Of a stretch of 64,000 nucleotides of DNA, positions 10,775 through 24,045 are shown piece by piece. Position numbers and translations under genes: made by a program. Under the pieces are notes generated by a model. The model had not been told where the DNA came from. It saw nothing but the letters and a program-made list of their open reading frames with translations, and ran no database searches. The stretch's first letter is position 1, and every line of letters begins with the position of its first letter. Source of the DNA: Chaenocephalus aceratus (Eukaryota > Chordata > Actinopteri > Perciformes > Channichthyidae); NCBI GenBank assembly GCA_023974075.1, contig CM043792.1:23212014-23276013 (forward strand), written 5' to 3'.

Positions 10775-11311
10775 TTACATTACATTGCATTTAGCTGACG
10801 CTTTTATCCAAAGCGAATTACAGTACATTCGACCAGGAAGACACAACCTTGAAGAAAACAGAATCATTTAAGTATATCAGGTTTCATAGAGCCAAACATT
10901 TCAAGTGCTACTCAACTGGCTATAGATAAGCCAGTCCTTTATTAGTCAACACATCCTCACTCCCAGGTCGGCAGTGGTGTAGTGGGCGTTGGACGCGGGG
11001 GTACGCCGTACCCCCACTTATTTGGAGCATGATCTTTTTTTTAATAGTCTAATACATATAAAATCATTGCCAGTGTTATCAGTTGCAAGTGTGTATTTGT
11101 TGTAATAATGACAAAAACATAATACATTTCACAGTAATTATAATACAAAAAAAAACGATTTCCTTAAATAATTATGATTTGTCATCACGCTCGTGACCCT
11201 GCGGAGAGCTGGGGGTGTGTCAGTGACACACCCACTGGGGAGAGCCAGCTCGCCGCCCGCCGATTTTGCGGCACCTCTTTCCCTCAAGAACGCTAAAGAA
11301 AAAGCTCTATA

Positions 11312-11566
11312 ATGGCAGGCAAACATTTTTTACTTGACTTCTTTTCTAAAAATAATATCATTCACAAGAAGAAAGAGGCTAGCAGCACCGAAGCTACAAG
11401 TGAAGCTGCTACTAGTACTACATCATCAGAAGAGCTGCCTAAAGACGTGGATAATGCTAGCACTAACGTTAACGTTAGCTATAGCAACGTTCCCCTAGCT
11501 AGCTCAAACTCACCTTTCCCAGATGCATGGACGGAGGAGATGTGGCGGAGAAAACAAGAGGCATAG
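11312..11566 (+). pseudogene. N-terminal remnant of a hAT transposase
   Basis: The frame begins MAGKHFLLDFFSKN and continues into a serine/threonine-rich segment (EASSTEATSEAATSTTSSEE). It ends 84 codons later at a WTEEMWRRKQEA stretch. Fish hAT transposases commonly start with a FFSK-type segment before the zinc finger. The catalytic RNase H-like domain and the C-terminal dimerisation region are absent, so this is a leftover of an internally deleted element. The assignment rests mainly on its place between the hAT ends. Confidence 0.5.
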
Positions 11567-11656
11567 GCCTACCCGTGGATAGACTGCAAAACTGGGAAAC
11601 TGGGCTGCAAAGTTTGTTCATCCATTTCGGATTTATCAGTCTTCAAAACACAAGGG

Positions 11657-11766
<110 letters not shown>

Positions 11767-14700
11767 CAGCGCTGTCTGCTTATTTACAATGTAGGCTAGG
11801 CCTAATCAGATTAATTTCAAATCCAGATTCAGTTGTTTGCATAAATAGGCTATATTTTTCGTTTTGTTTATTTAATAAGTTAATTTCAGGACAACTTTGG
11901 GAATTTTGTTTGTTTGTTATGAGTTTTAAATAGATTGAGAGAGTGAGGTCTGCTTAGTTGCAATACTGTAGTTTATGCAATTTAGGCCTATACATTGTTT
12001 ATGTAATTTATGTGCCAGTGTGTCCATGGTTTTGAATCTGTGTGTGTGTTGAGCGCAGCGCCGTCTGCTTTTTGCATAGTAACAAAAGTGGGACAAAGCA
12101 TACCGTTAGTTTCTGTGGACCTGTCTGCCCGTTTTGTGAGTGCACTGCACGCGTGCGCACTTGTGTGGCATTGTTTGGGATTACCTAATTAAAATAGCGT
12201 CCCCCCAGTAAAAAAATCCCCACTACACCACTGCAGGTCGGCCTATGTTGACGTTATGTCAAGTCCCCTGTGTCGGCTTTTTCCAACGCAGGGGGGCGGG
12301 CCTTAGCGTCCATTTTCAACGCAAGGGGGGGCCCTTAGCGTCCATTTTCAGCTTTCCGGGATGTCCATATGCTTCTATGGACGCTCATGGAAGCACGGCA
12401 TTCGTTTGTGTCGGCTGCCCTTAAAGGCAATGTGAGCGTCCATTCTCATTGGATAACGGAGAATTGTACACCCGGAAGTAAGTATTCCCCTTACTGTCGA
12501 TTGATTTTACAGTGATATCTGCACTACTCATCGACTAAAAAACACCAGATTATCCTTGTTAATTACACAACATTGATTGGTTTAAATTGTGTGCAATGCT
12601 TTTGTATTTTTCCCCTTCGATTCGGAGAAACAAATGTTTTTTCGGAGTAAAGGATGGCAGCAGACACTACACTACCCAGAATCCCCAGCTATCGTTTGGA
12701 CTACACCATGTGCTCTGTTTGACGTCACGTGATCTTCAAATTTCTCCCTGCAGAAAAAAAAACCATGGCCGAACTTCGTTTTATTCTCGGTGGAAAATGT
12801 CTATTTTAAAGTTAGTTTGGCCATTAAAATGCGTTTTGATGTCATTTGATGCGAGAAATATGAGTTGTTATTTCAGATTATGTGTGCAGTGGATGTACAT
12901 GATCTTTAGTTTGCTATTTATTACGAAGATTACTTCAGGAAATCGCAACGTTTTCATTGTTACCAAGGTGGTTGCTAGGGACGCTGCTATCGATATTATT
13001 TCTGTTATGTTGTGTAACTGTTTAATGGTGTTATCTTTATTGCTACCCCCCTTCCCCGTCAATGTATAGTGTTGGTCCACAGCGCAAACATATTAGTTTA
13101 ACAAAATCCGCATCTAAAGATAGCCTACGTTATTTTCCCCTGTGCAATTCCAGTCTCACATCTCAGAGCACATCGTCATTAACAAATACCGGAAACAGAC
13201 CGAAAACATTTTAAAAAAATAAAATAATACTTTATTCCGAGTGTGCTTGCTTTTCTCTTTGAAAGTCATCACATACCGGCATTGTAATACACGGTTCGGC
13301 TGCATTAAATATTACATATCTGCCGTAGTTCTGTATTTATAGAGCCCTGATGAGAAGACTTCTAGACAAACATGAGGAACTGAAAACGTGACGTGGATCA
13401 TAAATATATCAGCCATTAAAAAACATCTTACATTTCTTTTCACACAATACGTCTCCTTGTAGTATCAACACTAATTCGGCTGACTTTTATATTTGATCCA
13501 ATTGGTAGATAGGCTGTATGTACACCATAAAGGTGCACAGCTGATATAAAGGGACACCTAGTGGTTAAAGCATGTTATTGAATTTCATTATTTTTATTAT
13601 TAGATATTAATAGGATCCCTATAAAGTATATTCATTACTCGTTATTCTCTACTAATAGTTAATTAAAGACTGTATATAATGACTATTTTGCACATCCCTT
13701 TCAAGATTTCAAGATTTTCTAAGGTTTATTGACATATCATATAGGCCTACACAACTATGGTGTAGTTATGCATTGAATGAAAAACTTGGGTCGCAGGTTC
13801 CTCAATAGTGCATTACAAGACATCTATCAATAGTTGTGCATGCCTCCAGCAATGTTAACTATGTTGAAGCACTTATTTTAACTTATATTATACATAATGT
13901 ATTATACTCTTATAAGATGTATGTAGATATTTCATCTCCGGCCTTGTCAGGTATTGAACAATCAATAAATAAAGAACACAGAATTGTTGAATATAAAACA
14001 CAGAATTTGTGTGATTATACTAAATGATTTACAAATAAACACCACTGCATATTTAACTGTTACACATGCTGATGTAACGCAAATGTTCCAACTTGGGATC
14101 AATAAAGTATATCTTATCTTAAGCTGATCGATGGCTACTGCCATATTTGCAAAATGTGCCTCTGAAACTTGACAAGTGCATGTTTCAGGCTTATCAATTA
14201 ATGTAATGTAATGTTATCAATTAACAGGAGGGGTCACAGACATAAGACCAGCTGTTAAATAAAGCTCTTCTGACCTTAGCTGGCATGTGTGTATATATAT
14301 TAATGCTGCCCATTATGGGCACAAGCAATTTTCACCCATTTATTAATTATATGTTTTAAATGTGAGTGTTTCCTATCGCCTAAACCTCCAGGGATGTACA
14401 CAGTTGAATACTGGCAACTTCTTATTATGGGAAATACGAAAACGTCTTTTAAAACTACAACTCCCAGTAGAGACGTGCCATAGATAGAGAACATGTTGCG
14501 AAACAGAATAGCCAGCATGTGTAGTTCTGGGGACGGGGTGGGGGAGGGGGGGACGCGGTGGACCCGTTCAAATCCAGTTTTGGACAGTCTGCCGTGGTTC
14601 CATCCCATTTCAAGTGCTGTTCGAAGCTCGGAATAACCCTCCACACTCTCCAATCACAGAGCTTGAGGACTATCACGGGGTTTGTCAAACAGAGCACATG

Positions 14701-15202
14701 GTGTAGTCCAAACGATAGCTGGGGATTCTGGGTAGTGTAGTGTCTTCTGCCATCCTTTACTCCGAAAAAATATTTGTTTCTCCGAATCGAAGAGGAAAAA
14801 TACAAAAGCATTGCACACAATTTAAACCAATCAATGTTGTGTAATTAACAAGGATAATCTGGTGTTTTTTAGTCGATGAATAGTGCAGATATCACTGTAA
14901 AATCAATCGACAGTAAGGGGAATACTTACTTCCGGGTGTACAATTCTCTGTTATCCAATGAGAATAGACACTCACATTGCCTTTAAGGGCAGCTGACACA
15001 AACGAATGCAGTGCTTCCATGAGCGTCCATAGAAGCATATGGACATCCCGGAAAGCTGAAAATGGACGCTAAGGCCCCCCCCTTGCGTTGGAAAAAGCCG
15101 ACACAGGGGACTTGACATAACGTCAACATAGGCCGACCTGGGAGTGAGGATGTGTTGTTATTAGTATATAAGTGCTCTGTTAGCAGTTCTTTGTTAGTAA
15201 TT

Positions 15203-16600
15203 CTATCGCTCGAAGTGGAGTCGAAAGAGATGAGTTTTCAGTCTGCGCCGGAAGATGTGCAGGCTTTCTGCTGTCCTGATGTCAATGGGGAGCTCATTCC
15301 ACCATTTTGGAGCCAGGATAGCAAACCCACGTGTTTTTGCTGATGGGAACTTGGGTCCCCCTCGCAGCGAGGGTGCAGCGAGTCGTTTGGCTGATGCAGA
15401 GCGTAGTGTACGCGCTGGGGTGTACAGTTTAACCATGTCCTGGATGTAGTAAGGGCCAGATCCATTCGCAGCATGGTACGCAAGTACCAGTGTCTTGAAG
15501 TGGATTCTAGCAGTTACTGGAAGCCAGTGAAGTGAGCGGAGGAGCGGAGTGGTGTGGGAAAATTTAGGAAGGTTGAAGACCAGACGAGCCGCTGCATTCT
15601 GGATGAGCTGCAGAGGTCGGCTGGCACATGCAGGTAGACCAGCCAGGAGGGAGTTGCAGTAGTCTAGGCGTGAGGTGACGAGAGCCTGGACCAGAACCTG
15701 CATGGCTTTCTGGGTCAGCTGGGGACGTATCGTCCTGATGTTGTAAAGCGTGTATCTGCAGCAACGGGTTGTAGCAGCGATGTTTTCAGTGAAGGACAGT
15801 TTGTTATCTAGGATCACACCCAGATTCCTTGCAGTCTGAGTCGGGGAAACAACAGAGGTGCCGATGTTGATAGTCAGGTCAAGAGTGGGACAATCTTTTC
15901 CTGGAAGGAAAAGCAGTTCAGTCTTGTCAAGGTTGAGCTTGAGGTGATGAGCAGACATCCACTGAGAGATGTCAGCTAGACAAGCAGAGATGCGTGCGAC
16001 GACCTGGGTCTCTGAGCGGGGAAAGGACAGAATTAATTAGGTGTCGTCAGCGTAGCAGTGGTATGAAAAACCATGCGGGCTAATGACTGATCCGAGCGCG
16101 TTTGTGTACAGGGAGAAGAGGAGGGGACCAAGACAGAGCCCTGAGGGACCCCTGTAGTTAATTGACAAGGGTCGGACTCGGACCCTCTCCAAGTTACCCT
16201 GTAGGTACGGTCTTTGAGGTATGAGGTGAGGAGGGAAAGTGCAGAGCCTGAAACTCCAAGTTCTTGGAGAGTGCGAAGGAAGATCTGATGGTTCACCGTG
16301 TCGAATGCAGCAGACAGGTCCAACAGGATGATGACAGAGGAAAGGGATGCTGCTTTGGCAGTGTGCAGTTCCTCAGTGACAGCAATGAGAGCAGTTTCTG
16401 TGGAGTGACCTGCCTTGAAACCAGACTGGTGCGGATCCAGAAGGTTGTTCTGATGGAGATAATAGGAGAGTTGTTTAAAGACAGCGCGTTCAAGTGTTTT
16501 AGACAGGAACGGGAGGAGAGAGACAGGCCTGTCGTTTATAACATCAGACGGGTTGAGAGTGGGTTTCTTTAGGAGAGGGTTTACTCTTGCCTCCTTAAGA
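15203..16600 (-). pseudogene. Reverse transcriptase of the L2-like LINE, frameshifted
   Basis: Reading the minus strand, the piece ending at 16033 contains [25 protein letters not shown] and TGVPQGSVL, the RT palm and thumb motifs. Its catalytic region then appears in disturbed frames (YHTTATLT in place of an intact box). The piece at 15958-15203 holds HLKLNLDKTELLFLPGK, ARNLGVILDNKLSF, VTSRLDYCNSLLAGLP, IQNAAARLVF, LHWLPVTARIHFKTL and PKWWNELP, the usual C-terminal series of L2/CR1-type RTs. The endonuclease part is missing because of 5' truncation. At least one frameshift separates the two pieces. Confidence 0.85.
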
Positions 16601-16621
16601 CTATTTGGAAAGTGACCAGAA

Positions 16622-16830
16622 GTTAGTTTTCTCTGCTATTTTGAATAAGCGTTAAAAAACCTTTCTTCATGAGACTGATATTGTTGGACAGAGTATTTTA
16701 AGAGGATGGTAGACTGCACACTGACACACTCTGTCACTCTTGTTGCCCTCTTATGATGCTGCTGTCTTTTAATATATGATTATTCCTCCGCCGCTAGTTC
16801 GTACCTCGCAGATTCTTCAGTCTCATCAGC
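16622..16830 (+). repeat. Inner part of the palindrome left arm
   Basis: The sequence from ttctctgctattttgaataagcg to about acctcgcagattcttc is found reverse-complemented at about 18050-18350. The two are separated by a 1.2-kb spacer. It continues the arm that starts at 9986 once the L2-like LINE is removed. Confidence 0.7.
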
Positions 16831-18049
16831 CTCATCCTTCCATCAGTCCCAGTCAACGCCTCCAGCACACTTCCAGTGTCTGACTCCATATGATATTGTC
16901 CTGATGCTGTAAGGGCGATGCCCCATGATCACAAAATGACCCTAGAGTCTGAGTGCCAAGGACCTCATATTATGTCTGCATTCATGTTACATCACCCATT
17001 ATAACAATTTTCTTTCCTTTTTTCTCTTCTCTTAACTGAATAGTCCTGTCTTTAAGTATAATACAATGTAAAGTCCTTTTCCTGCACCATTTTAAGGCTT
17101 CAAAACAGGCATTTTTACTGTATGTGTTTGGAGAAATGACACAATCAATGGCCCAGAATTGTACTTGATAAACTCTGAATCTTGTGGTGCTTGAAAAAAT
17201 ACACACTGGCTAAGCCGGCCAGGTTATATATGCCTTTTTTGGAGCCCTTTTTTGCAATATTTATAAAATGTCAGTAGTTATTTAAACAAACCACTATCCA
17301 AGGATAATACAAGCAACCATAAAACGCCCTTTATCTAGATTCTAGAGAGCCATTGAAGCCCATGAAGAATTTATCCTTCCACAAATCTTTTCATCTGCTG
17401 TATTAATAAAGTTGCCACGTGTTTTCAAATTCAAATTAAGGCACTATCTGTGCAGAACATTACAAATATTCTTCATTTGCAGTATTTTATTTTAAAAGTG
17501 TTCAGAAAGACTACATTAATGATATGCTATATATCTATATAATATCAATATTGTTAACTTCAACCAAAGTCAATTTAAATAGTGGGCAAAATGGGTTAAT
17601 TGCCATGCATGTGATGTTTGATATAGTTTACGTTGAATTTCAACTATTTTAGGCAGAAAAACGTATATATTGACTATAACTTTTTTTTACAATTTACTAT
17701 AATTTAGAAAGGTTGAAATGTTTGCACACAACATTATTAATTTTTACATTTTTATATTTAAAAAAAAATTATGAATCCATTTATTTTAATGTATTTCCTT
17801 GAGGCTGGGGAAGATATATCAGCAGTTTAACATGCAAATGTTCTAATGCAAGTAAGTATAAATATAACATGGAAAAGGGAATAAAATAGGTTTCAGGAGG
17901 ATGTGGATTTATTTTCTCTCACCTTGTAATTACACAATCAAACAATCTATAATTTAGCTCTGGCCTTCACTCACAAACATTTTTTGTTGTTGAATTGGAC
18001 ACATTTTTCGACACTCTATTGACTGACATGCAATGACTGGGATTGATGG
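16831..18049. other. AT-rich palindrome spacer, no gene seen
   Basis: About 1.2 kb of AT-rich sequence between the inverted arms. It holds short frames only, with no splice-flanked exon, RNA gene or terminal repeat that I can identify. Confidence 0.4.
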
Positions 18050-19111
18050 AAGAATCTGCGAGGAATGAACTAGAAGCAGAGAAATAATCATATTTTAAAA
18101 GACAGCAGCTTCATAAGAGGGCAACAAGAGTGACAGAGTGTGTCACTTTGCTGAAGGACAGTTGTGACCAGCTATCCAGGCCAGACTCTAAAGACTTTCC
18201 AAGGTGTAAAATGCTGCTGCCGGAGTACTGACTGGAAGTATTGCTGATATCATGTCTACCATTCTCTTAAAATACTCTGTCCAACAATATCAGTCTCAGG
18301 AAGAAAGTTTTTTTTTTTTAACGCTTATTTAAAATAGCAGAGAAACATGCATTCTTGTACTCAGGAGGGGACATTGACAGAGGAGTATTGGTAGGCCTAC
18401 ACAGTAAGTACTTCATAGTACTTGTGGGGGTAGTTTCACTAGTACTGAGTCCAACAGGATCAACCTCACGAAGAACTAATTGCAACAAAAAAGAATTCCC
18501 TCATCAAACTTAACAGAAGTGGCTTGATTTTGTTCTCAGCAGGGGACTTTGACGGAGTATTTCTCAAAAAATACACAGTAAAAGTACTTCAATGTATTGT
18601 AAGTAGTAGGCTAACTAAAACAAAGTCAAACGGTATCAATTTCATTAAGAACTAATGGTAAAATTATATTTTTACCATTCATCAAAGATAGCAGAAAAAC
18701 ATGCATTATGGAGGGGACTTCACAAAGTATTACTCAGAAAGTAGCCTATAAGTACTTCATTTTATTTTTGGTAGAAGTCCAACTAGTAGCCTACCGAGTC
18801 CAAGAGTGTCAGTTTCCTTAAGAACTTGTGGTTAAAATATTTGTATCACTTGTCAAATATAGCAGGAATAATGAAGAGCAGCTGATTTGAAAAAGCAAAC
18901 TCGAGAGGCGGCTGAGTTGACCGCAGTGCAGAATCGCTGTAGTTTAAATATCCTAACAATGTTGTACATTTTAGACATAGGCGTATTATATTTACAGCCC
19001 TTAATAACATTCGTTTTCTGGGCTCAAAGTGTGTCTTGGCCGTTTTCGTTGTGATCACTAAATTCCCCTTGAGTTGTTTATAATAATCACCGTTCCTTCA
19101 GCAGGATACTT
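18050..19111 (-). repeat. Right arm of the large palindrome
   Basis: This is the reverse complement of 16622-16830 (here 18050-18350) followed by 9986-10774 (here 18350-19111). It contains no LINE, TIR element or hAT, so it represents the arm before insertions. It breaks off at gcaggatac/ttaaggcccttt near 19111, where a different repeat family begins. Confidence 0.75.
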
Positions 19112-19429
19112 AAGGCCCTTTCTCATTTCTCTAACTCCCCTCCTCGACTCCTATCCTCGAGACATAGGCTGAAGTCGAATAGTCCATTTAGCTTAGGAAC
19201 CTTCCTAAAGGAGTGAAATGACCCGGAAGTCCCTCAGTGGCAGCCATGATAAGTGCCGTTCGAATTCTCTAGAATGATGAGAATGATAGGAAAGGAGGTT
19301 TCAAACTTCCTTTATAACCTCCTTTAGCTTAGGAACCACTGGACCTCCCTAACCGACAGGAGAAGCGAAAATGCTGCCCCACAATGCCGTGCAGCCGCAG
19401 CATTTGCCGTCACTCAACAGTCGGCCGTT
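19112..19429 (+). repeat. Repeat block inverted at 38090-38350
   Basis: After a ggccctttctcatttct motif at 19112 that recurs near 22576, 23075 and 23139, the region 19155-19429 is the reverse complement of 38090-38345. Shared landmarks are ccatttagcttaggaacc and aaaggaggtt. No gene is visible in it. Confidence 0.65.
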
Positions 19430-20290
19430 CACGGAAACAACCGATTATGACCGAGAAATGATATCATGAAAGTTACGGTGCTTATTAAGCATTTTAAAAC
19501 ATAGGTGGTAAGTTGCCAAAGTGCTTTGTTTTGAACGTTCATCAGTATTATAATCAAAAAGAGAAATATGAACGTTAGTTTTTACTGAAATGATCAAATA
19601 AAGTCAACATCTCACAGTCTTTACTGAGCTGTGTGGAGTTTGTTCAACTTTTAAAAGATGTTTGAATGGTGATATACACAGTGATAGATGTTAAGGACTA
19701 ACGTTTATAATAAATACATTTGTATTGATTTTAAGATATTTTCATACGTATTGGGATCATTTGTATTAATGTGGACCGGAGGGAGAGGGTGACGAGCATA
19801 AGTTTCACTTTCCCTTTTTATTTCAATTCCAACTTTGGTCCTGAAGAATATGTTTCTCTGTTGTCCACGTTCATAAAGCAAAGCAACAGCATCAGAGCAC
19901 GGTGCAGAGTCTCTCGATGAGTTTACAGTAGTCCCTCGTTCTTATTAAACATCCATGTTGTAGTCCGCTGTATAGAAAACTGTGGTTTCCATAGTTTCCC
20001 CACAGCAGCAGACGCACATTCAGGATGTCCGCTGGAGCATCATAAACACGTCGGATAGTGAAAGTGCATTCGGATTCTCTAAAGTACCGCAGTCTCTTCT
20101 CCTAAGTCCTTTTGAATTCTCCTGTCCACTATCCCTTAACCCCGTGACGTTTCACTCAGAGGTCAAGGAATAGACAATAGGGTTAGAATTTAGGAGCTGA
20201 TCTTTGGATTATTCGACTGCAGCCATAGTCCCGCCCACATGAGATGCGAACGGAGGAGTCGGGGAGGGGAGCCGAGGAGAGAGGAGGGGA
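19430..20290 (+). repeat. Outer left arm of the second palindrome
   Basis: The part 19430-19970 is the reverse complement of 23490-24045 and of 37640-38090. The part 19970-20290 is the reverse complement of about 23160-23490 (ctcctaagtccttttgaattc at left against gaattcaaaaggacttagg at right). No gene is recognised. Confidence 0.7.
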
Positions 20291-20299
20291 AGCAGCAGG

Positions 20300-21516
20300 T
20301 AGGGTGACCAGATGTCCCGCTTTGCGCGGGACTGCACAGCATTTCCCCGACTTTTGGTGCGTCCCGCAAATTGAGACGATGTCCCGCATATTTCATTTTG
20401 ATTGGCTAAAACGCTTTTCTTTAAAATCAGATTCATCCAATGGCTGTTGAGAAAGCAGGGAAGGCTATCATCAGGGGGCTGTGTTTGCTGTCAATCAAAC
20501 TGTAACACACGGCGGGTGCTGGTCAAGTGTTAACCAATGAGAGTAACTCACTCACACACACCCCCCCACCCGCCAAACAACAACAACGAACGCAGGCGAC
20601 GCAGCAGGTTATGGAAAATGGAGGAAACTGAAACTACAGCTAAGAAGAAAAGAAGATGCACATACAACAAAGACTGGGAAGACACTTACCCGTGGGTGCA
20701 GCCAGTGCAGGGCGACTCTCAGAGAGTTTTGCAAGAGTAATTTTTAAATTTCACATGGCGGTGAATACGACGTCAAAAGACACAGAGAATGCGATTCTCA
20801 CAAGAAACGTGTCGCTCAAAAAGAGACATCCCACTCTATGGAGACATTCCTACTCAAACCAAAAAATGATGGCCACTCAGACAAGGTGACAGCAGCAGAA
20901 ATAACCAGTGTTACCACACAGTGCAACACTCCCATTCATACCGGTCAAATGACTGGTAACAAGCTAGCGCCGACCATTTTTCCAGACTCTGAGATAGTAA
21001 AGAAAATGTCATGTGGTCGTACAAAAGCAGCGTCCATAATAACAGATGTGCTTGCCCCTGCCTCTGTGGAGAGTTGTTTGAGTCAAAGACACCAGTGGTT
21101 CTAGGTGACAAAATAGCCCACACACTGTGTGTGGGGGCCCACCTTCTGTTGCTGTGATGGACACAACTGAAAGCTATTTTATTTGATGTATTATTATGTT
21201 TCTGTTCCCTCCTGGCCAGTGTTGGTCTTATGCTATCTATTAATTTATGTTGTGCCTACTTGTACAGGTAATACTGACTAGTTGAATTAAGAAGATGCAT
21301 TTCTAAACACTTGAAGTGAATAATGCCTGCTGCCTTAGTTTACTTTTCTTTATTAAAAAACTGCATTTTGACTTCACTTTCTGCTCAGTTGTTATATATT
21401 TGTTACGTTTTTTTTCTTCCGGGAGTTGAGGGGTGCTGTTGAGAGGGTGTCCCACATTGTCCCACACAACCATACTCCTTGTCCCACATTTGGTTTGTTG
21501 GGATCTGGTCACCCTA
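20300..21516 (+). mobile_element. hAT element with intact ends, internally deleted
   Basis: The terminal inverted repeats are TAGGGTGACCAGAT and ATCTGGTCACCCTA, flanked by a perfect 8-bp duplication gcagcagg (20292-20299 and 21517-21524). The uninterrupted site gagaagcagcaggcgg is present at about 38343-38358, confirming the insertion. The inside keeps pieces of an N-terminal transposase region only. Confidence 0.92.
20618..21104 (+). pseudogene. N-terminal fragments of a hAT transposase
   Basis: A short frame starts MEETETTAKKKRRCTYNKDWED, which resembles the start of fish hAT/ZBED-like transposases. After frame changes a second piece reads KLAPTIFPDSEIVKKMSCGRTKAAS followed by IITDVLAPASVE. 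The catalytic and dimerisation domains are absent. The family assignment rests on these motifs and on the position between hAT termini. Confidence 0.55.
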
Positions 21517-22029
21517 GCAGCAGGCGGTTAGAGAAATGAGAACTCCTCTCCTCTGAGGTCATTTTAAAGAGACGTCCATTAATGATGACAGGAGGCACAG
21601 CAGCCCTCTGTCTGATGGACAGATGTGTTCATGACGACTTATAGCCTATATGTACTTTTAATTCATTCACAGTGCGGTATACTGAGACAATAACAGGCTA
21701 CAGATGCGGACACACATGTATACACACACACACACACACAAATATATACCATTTCAGAATCAAACAGAGCACTCTCATAATAATGTAACACTATCAGAGA
21801 CTGGATATATACCCCCCCCCCCCCCCCTCTCTGGTCGCTACAATGAGGGAAATAAATTACGGGCCAAAAGTTTTATTTACAAGTATTAAAAGTAAGCAGA
21901 GGACACCAAACCAACTGAGTCTGTCCGCTGCATCTACGCACTGTAGGCTACAACACACACACCTGCACACTGTACCACACGCACCTACAGTTCCTAAAGC
22001 ATATAATCAGGCTACAGCCGTTGTGTATT
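21517..22029 (+). repeat. Block repeated directly at about 38350-38785
   Basis: Same orientation and order as 38350-38785: ggcggttagagaaatgagaac, a cytosine homopolymer (about 21812-21828 here, 38584-38605 there), gggccaaaagttttatttac, then gtgtattttattatgtgaagca. A short (CA)n tract lies near 21720-21740. No gene is seen. Confidence 0.7.
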
Positions 22030-23072
22030 TTATTATGTGAAGCAATAAATGGTTTTAGAAAAATATCGACTCTTTGTTTGTAGTTATCTACTAAACTACA
22101 GCAAATAAAGAGAGTAATGTAGGCCTGTTATACTGAGTGATATATATTTTACACACTGCTCTGCTTTGCTTTCTGCATGGACCTCACAGCTGTTCTCTCT
22201 GTAAACATCGCGTTGCGATGAGAGCAGTTAATAAAATAATATCCAGGGGATGCATGCAAAGCTGTCATTGGCTGAGATAAGTCCGGCCGTGCGTCACCAC
22301 GCTTTGAAACATCTCGGTTCCCGGAAATGCATCCACGAAGGAGCCGTGGAGGACTGTGGAGGACCCAGCGCCATGATAGTGGTATTACTATTACCACTTA
22401 CTATGTACTATTATATAATAGTATAATATCTATTATATGGCTCTGGGAGGACCCATCAGTGTATCCTCGGTTAGCTCCTCCAGAGAGCCTCCTCGACGCT
22501 CGATCCTCGGTCCTCAAAGTGCATTTAGAGAAATGAGATGTCCTTCAACATGGCGCACTAAAATTCATTTCCGGGGCCCTTTCTCATTTCATCAAATCCC
22601 CCTCCTCAACTCCTCGACTCCTCGGTCCTCGTAGTGACCCGGAAATGAATTTTATCGCGCCATGTTGAAGGACATCTAATTTCTCTAAATGCACGTCGAG
22701 GACCGAGCATCGAGGAGCCTCTCGGGAGGAGCTATAACCGAGGATACACTGATGGGTCCTCCACGGCTCCTTCGCGGCTGGATTTCCGGGAACAGAGATG
22801 TTTCAAAGAGTCGTAACGCACGGCCGGACTTATCTCAGCCAATGACAGCTCTGCATGCATCCCCTGGATATTATTTTAGAAACTGCTTTCATTGCGGCGA
22901 TGTTTACAGTGAGAACAGCTGTGAGGTCCTTGCAGAAAGGAGAGCAGTGTGTATAATATATATCACTCAGTATAACAGGCCTACTCTCTTTATTTGCTGT
23001 AGTTTAGTAGATATCTACAAACAAAGAGTCGATATTTTTCTAAAACCATTCAGATCGTTTGCTAAAATCACA
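22030..23072. repeat. Inner palindrome
   Basis: The left arm, about 22035-22577, and the right arm, about 22637-23055, are inverted copies. Landmarks are atcgactctttgtttgtag against ctacaaacaaagagtcgat, and gtccttcaacatgg against ccatgttgaaggac. The 60-bp centre carries another copy of the ggccctttctcatttc motif with a pyrimidine-rich tail. The 189-codon frame on the plus strand here is an artefact of the repeat. Confidence 0.7.
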
Positions 23073-24045
23073 CTTAGGCCCTTTCTCATTTCATTAAATC
23101 CCCGTCCTCGACTCCTCGGTCCTCCGGTAGTGACCCGGGCCCTTTCTCATTTCTCGAACTCCCCTCTTCGAGACTTAGTCCCGCCCACAGGCGATGCGAC
23201 CGGAGGAGCCGAGGAGAGAGGAGGGCTGCAGTCGAATAGTCCAAAGATCAGCTCCTAAGTTCTAACCCTATCGTCTATTCCTTGACCTCTGAGTGAAACG
23301 TCACGGGGTTAAGGGATAGTGGATAGGAGAATTCAAAAGGACTTAGGAGAAAAGACTGCGGTACTTTAGAGAATCCAAATGCACTTTCACTATCCAACGT
23401 GTTTATGATGCGCCAGCGGACGTCATCAATGTGCGTCTGCTGCTGTGGGGGAACTATGGAAACTACAGTTTTCTATACAGCGGACTACAACATGGATGTT
23501 CAATAAGAACGAGGGACTACTGTAAAGTCATCTAGAGACTCTGCACCGTGCTCTGATGCTGTTGCTTTGCTTTGTGAACGTGGACAACAGAGAAACATAT
23601 TCTTCATGACCAAAGTTGGAATTGAAATAAAAAAGGAAAGTGAAACTTATGCTCGTCATCCTCTCCCTCCGGTCCACATGAATACCAATGATCCCAATAC
23701 GTATGATTGTATGAACTAAAGATCTTAAAATCAATACAAATGTATTTATTATAAACGTTAGTCCTTAACATCTATCACTGTGTATATCACCATTCAAACA
23801 TCTTTTAAAAGTTAAACAAACTCCACACAGCTCAGTAAAGACTGTGAAATGTTGACTTTATTTGATAATTTCAGTAAAAACTAACGTTCATATTTCTCTT
23901 TTTGATTATAATACTGATGAACGTTCAAAACAAAGCACTTTGGCAACTTACCACCTATGTTTTAAAATGCTTAATAAGCACCGTAACTTTCATGATATCA
24001 TTTCTTGGTCATAATCGGTTGTTTCCGTGAACGGCCAAAATTCCG
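23073..24045 (-). repeat. Outer right arm of the second palindrome
   Basis: After two ggccctttctcattt motifs (23075 and 23139), about 23160-23490 and 23490-24045 are the reverse complement of 19970-20290 and 19430-19970. The second part is found again, in this orientation, at 37640-38090. Confidence 0.7.

Noticed and set aside
12587..13069. 160-codon open frame on the plus strand
   Set aside because: It begins in the inverted arm of the TIR element and runs into its centre. The opposite arm has a similar short frame only because the DNA is repeated, and no domain is visible.
22689..23258. 189-codon open frame
   Set aside because: It runs across the arm of an inner palindrome and several short repeats; the peptide has no recognisable domain and its pieces recur inverted on the other arm.
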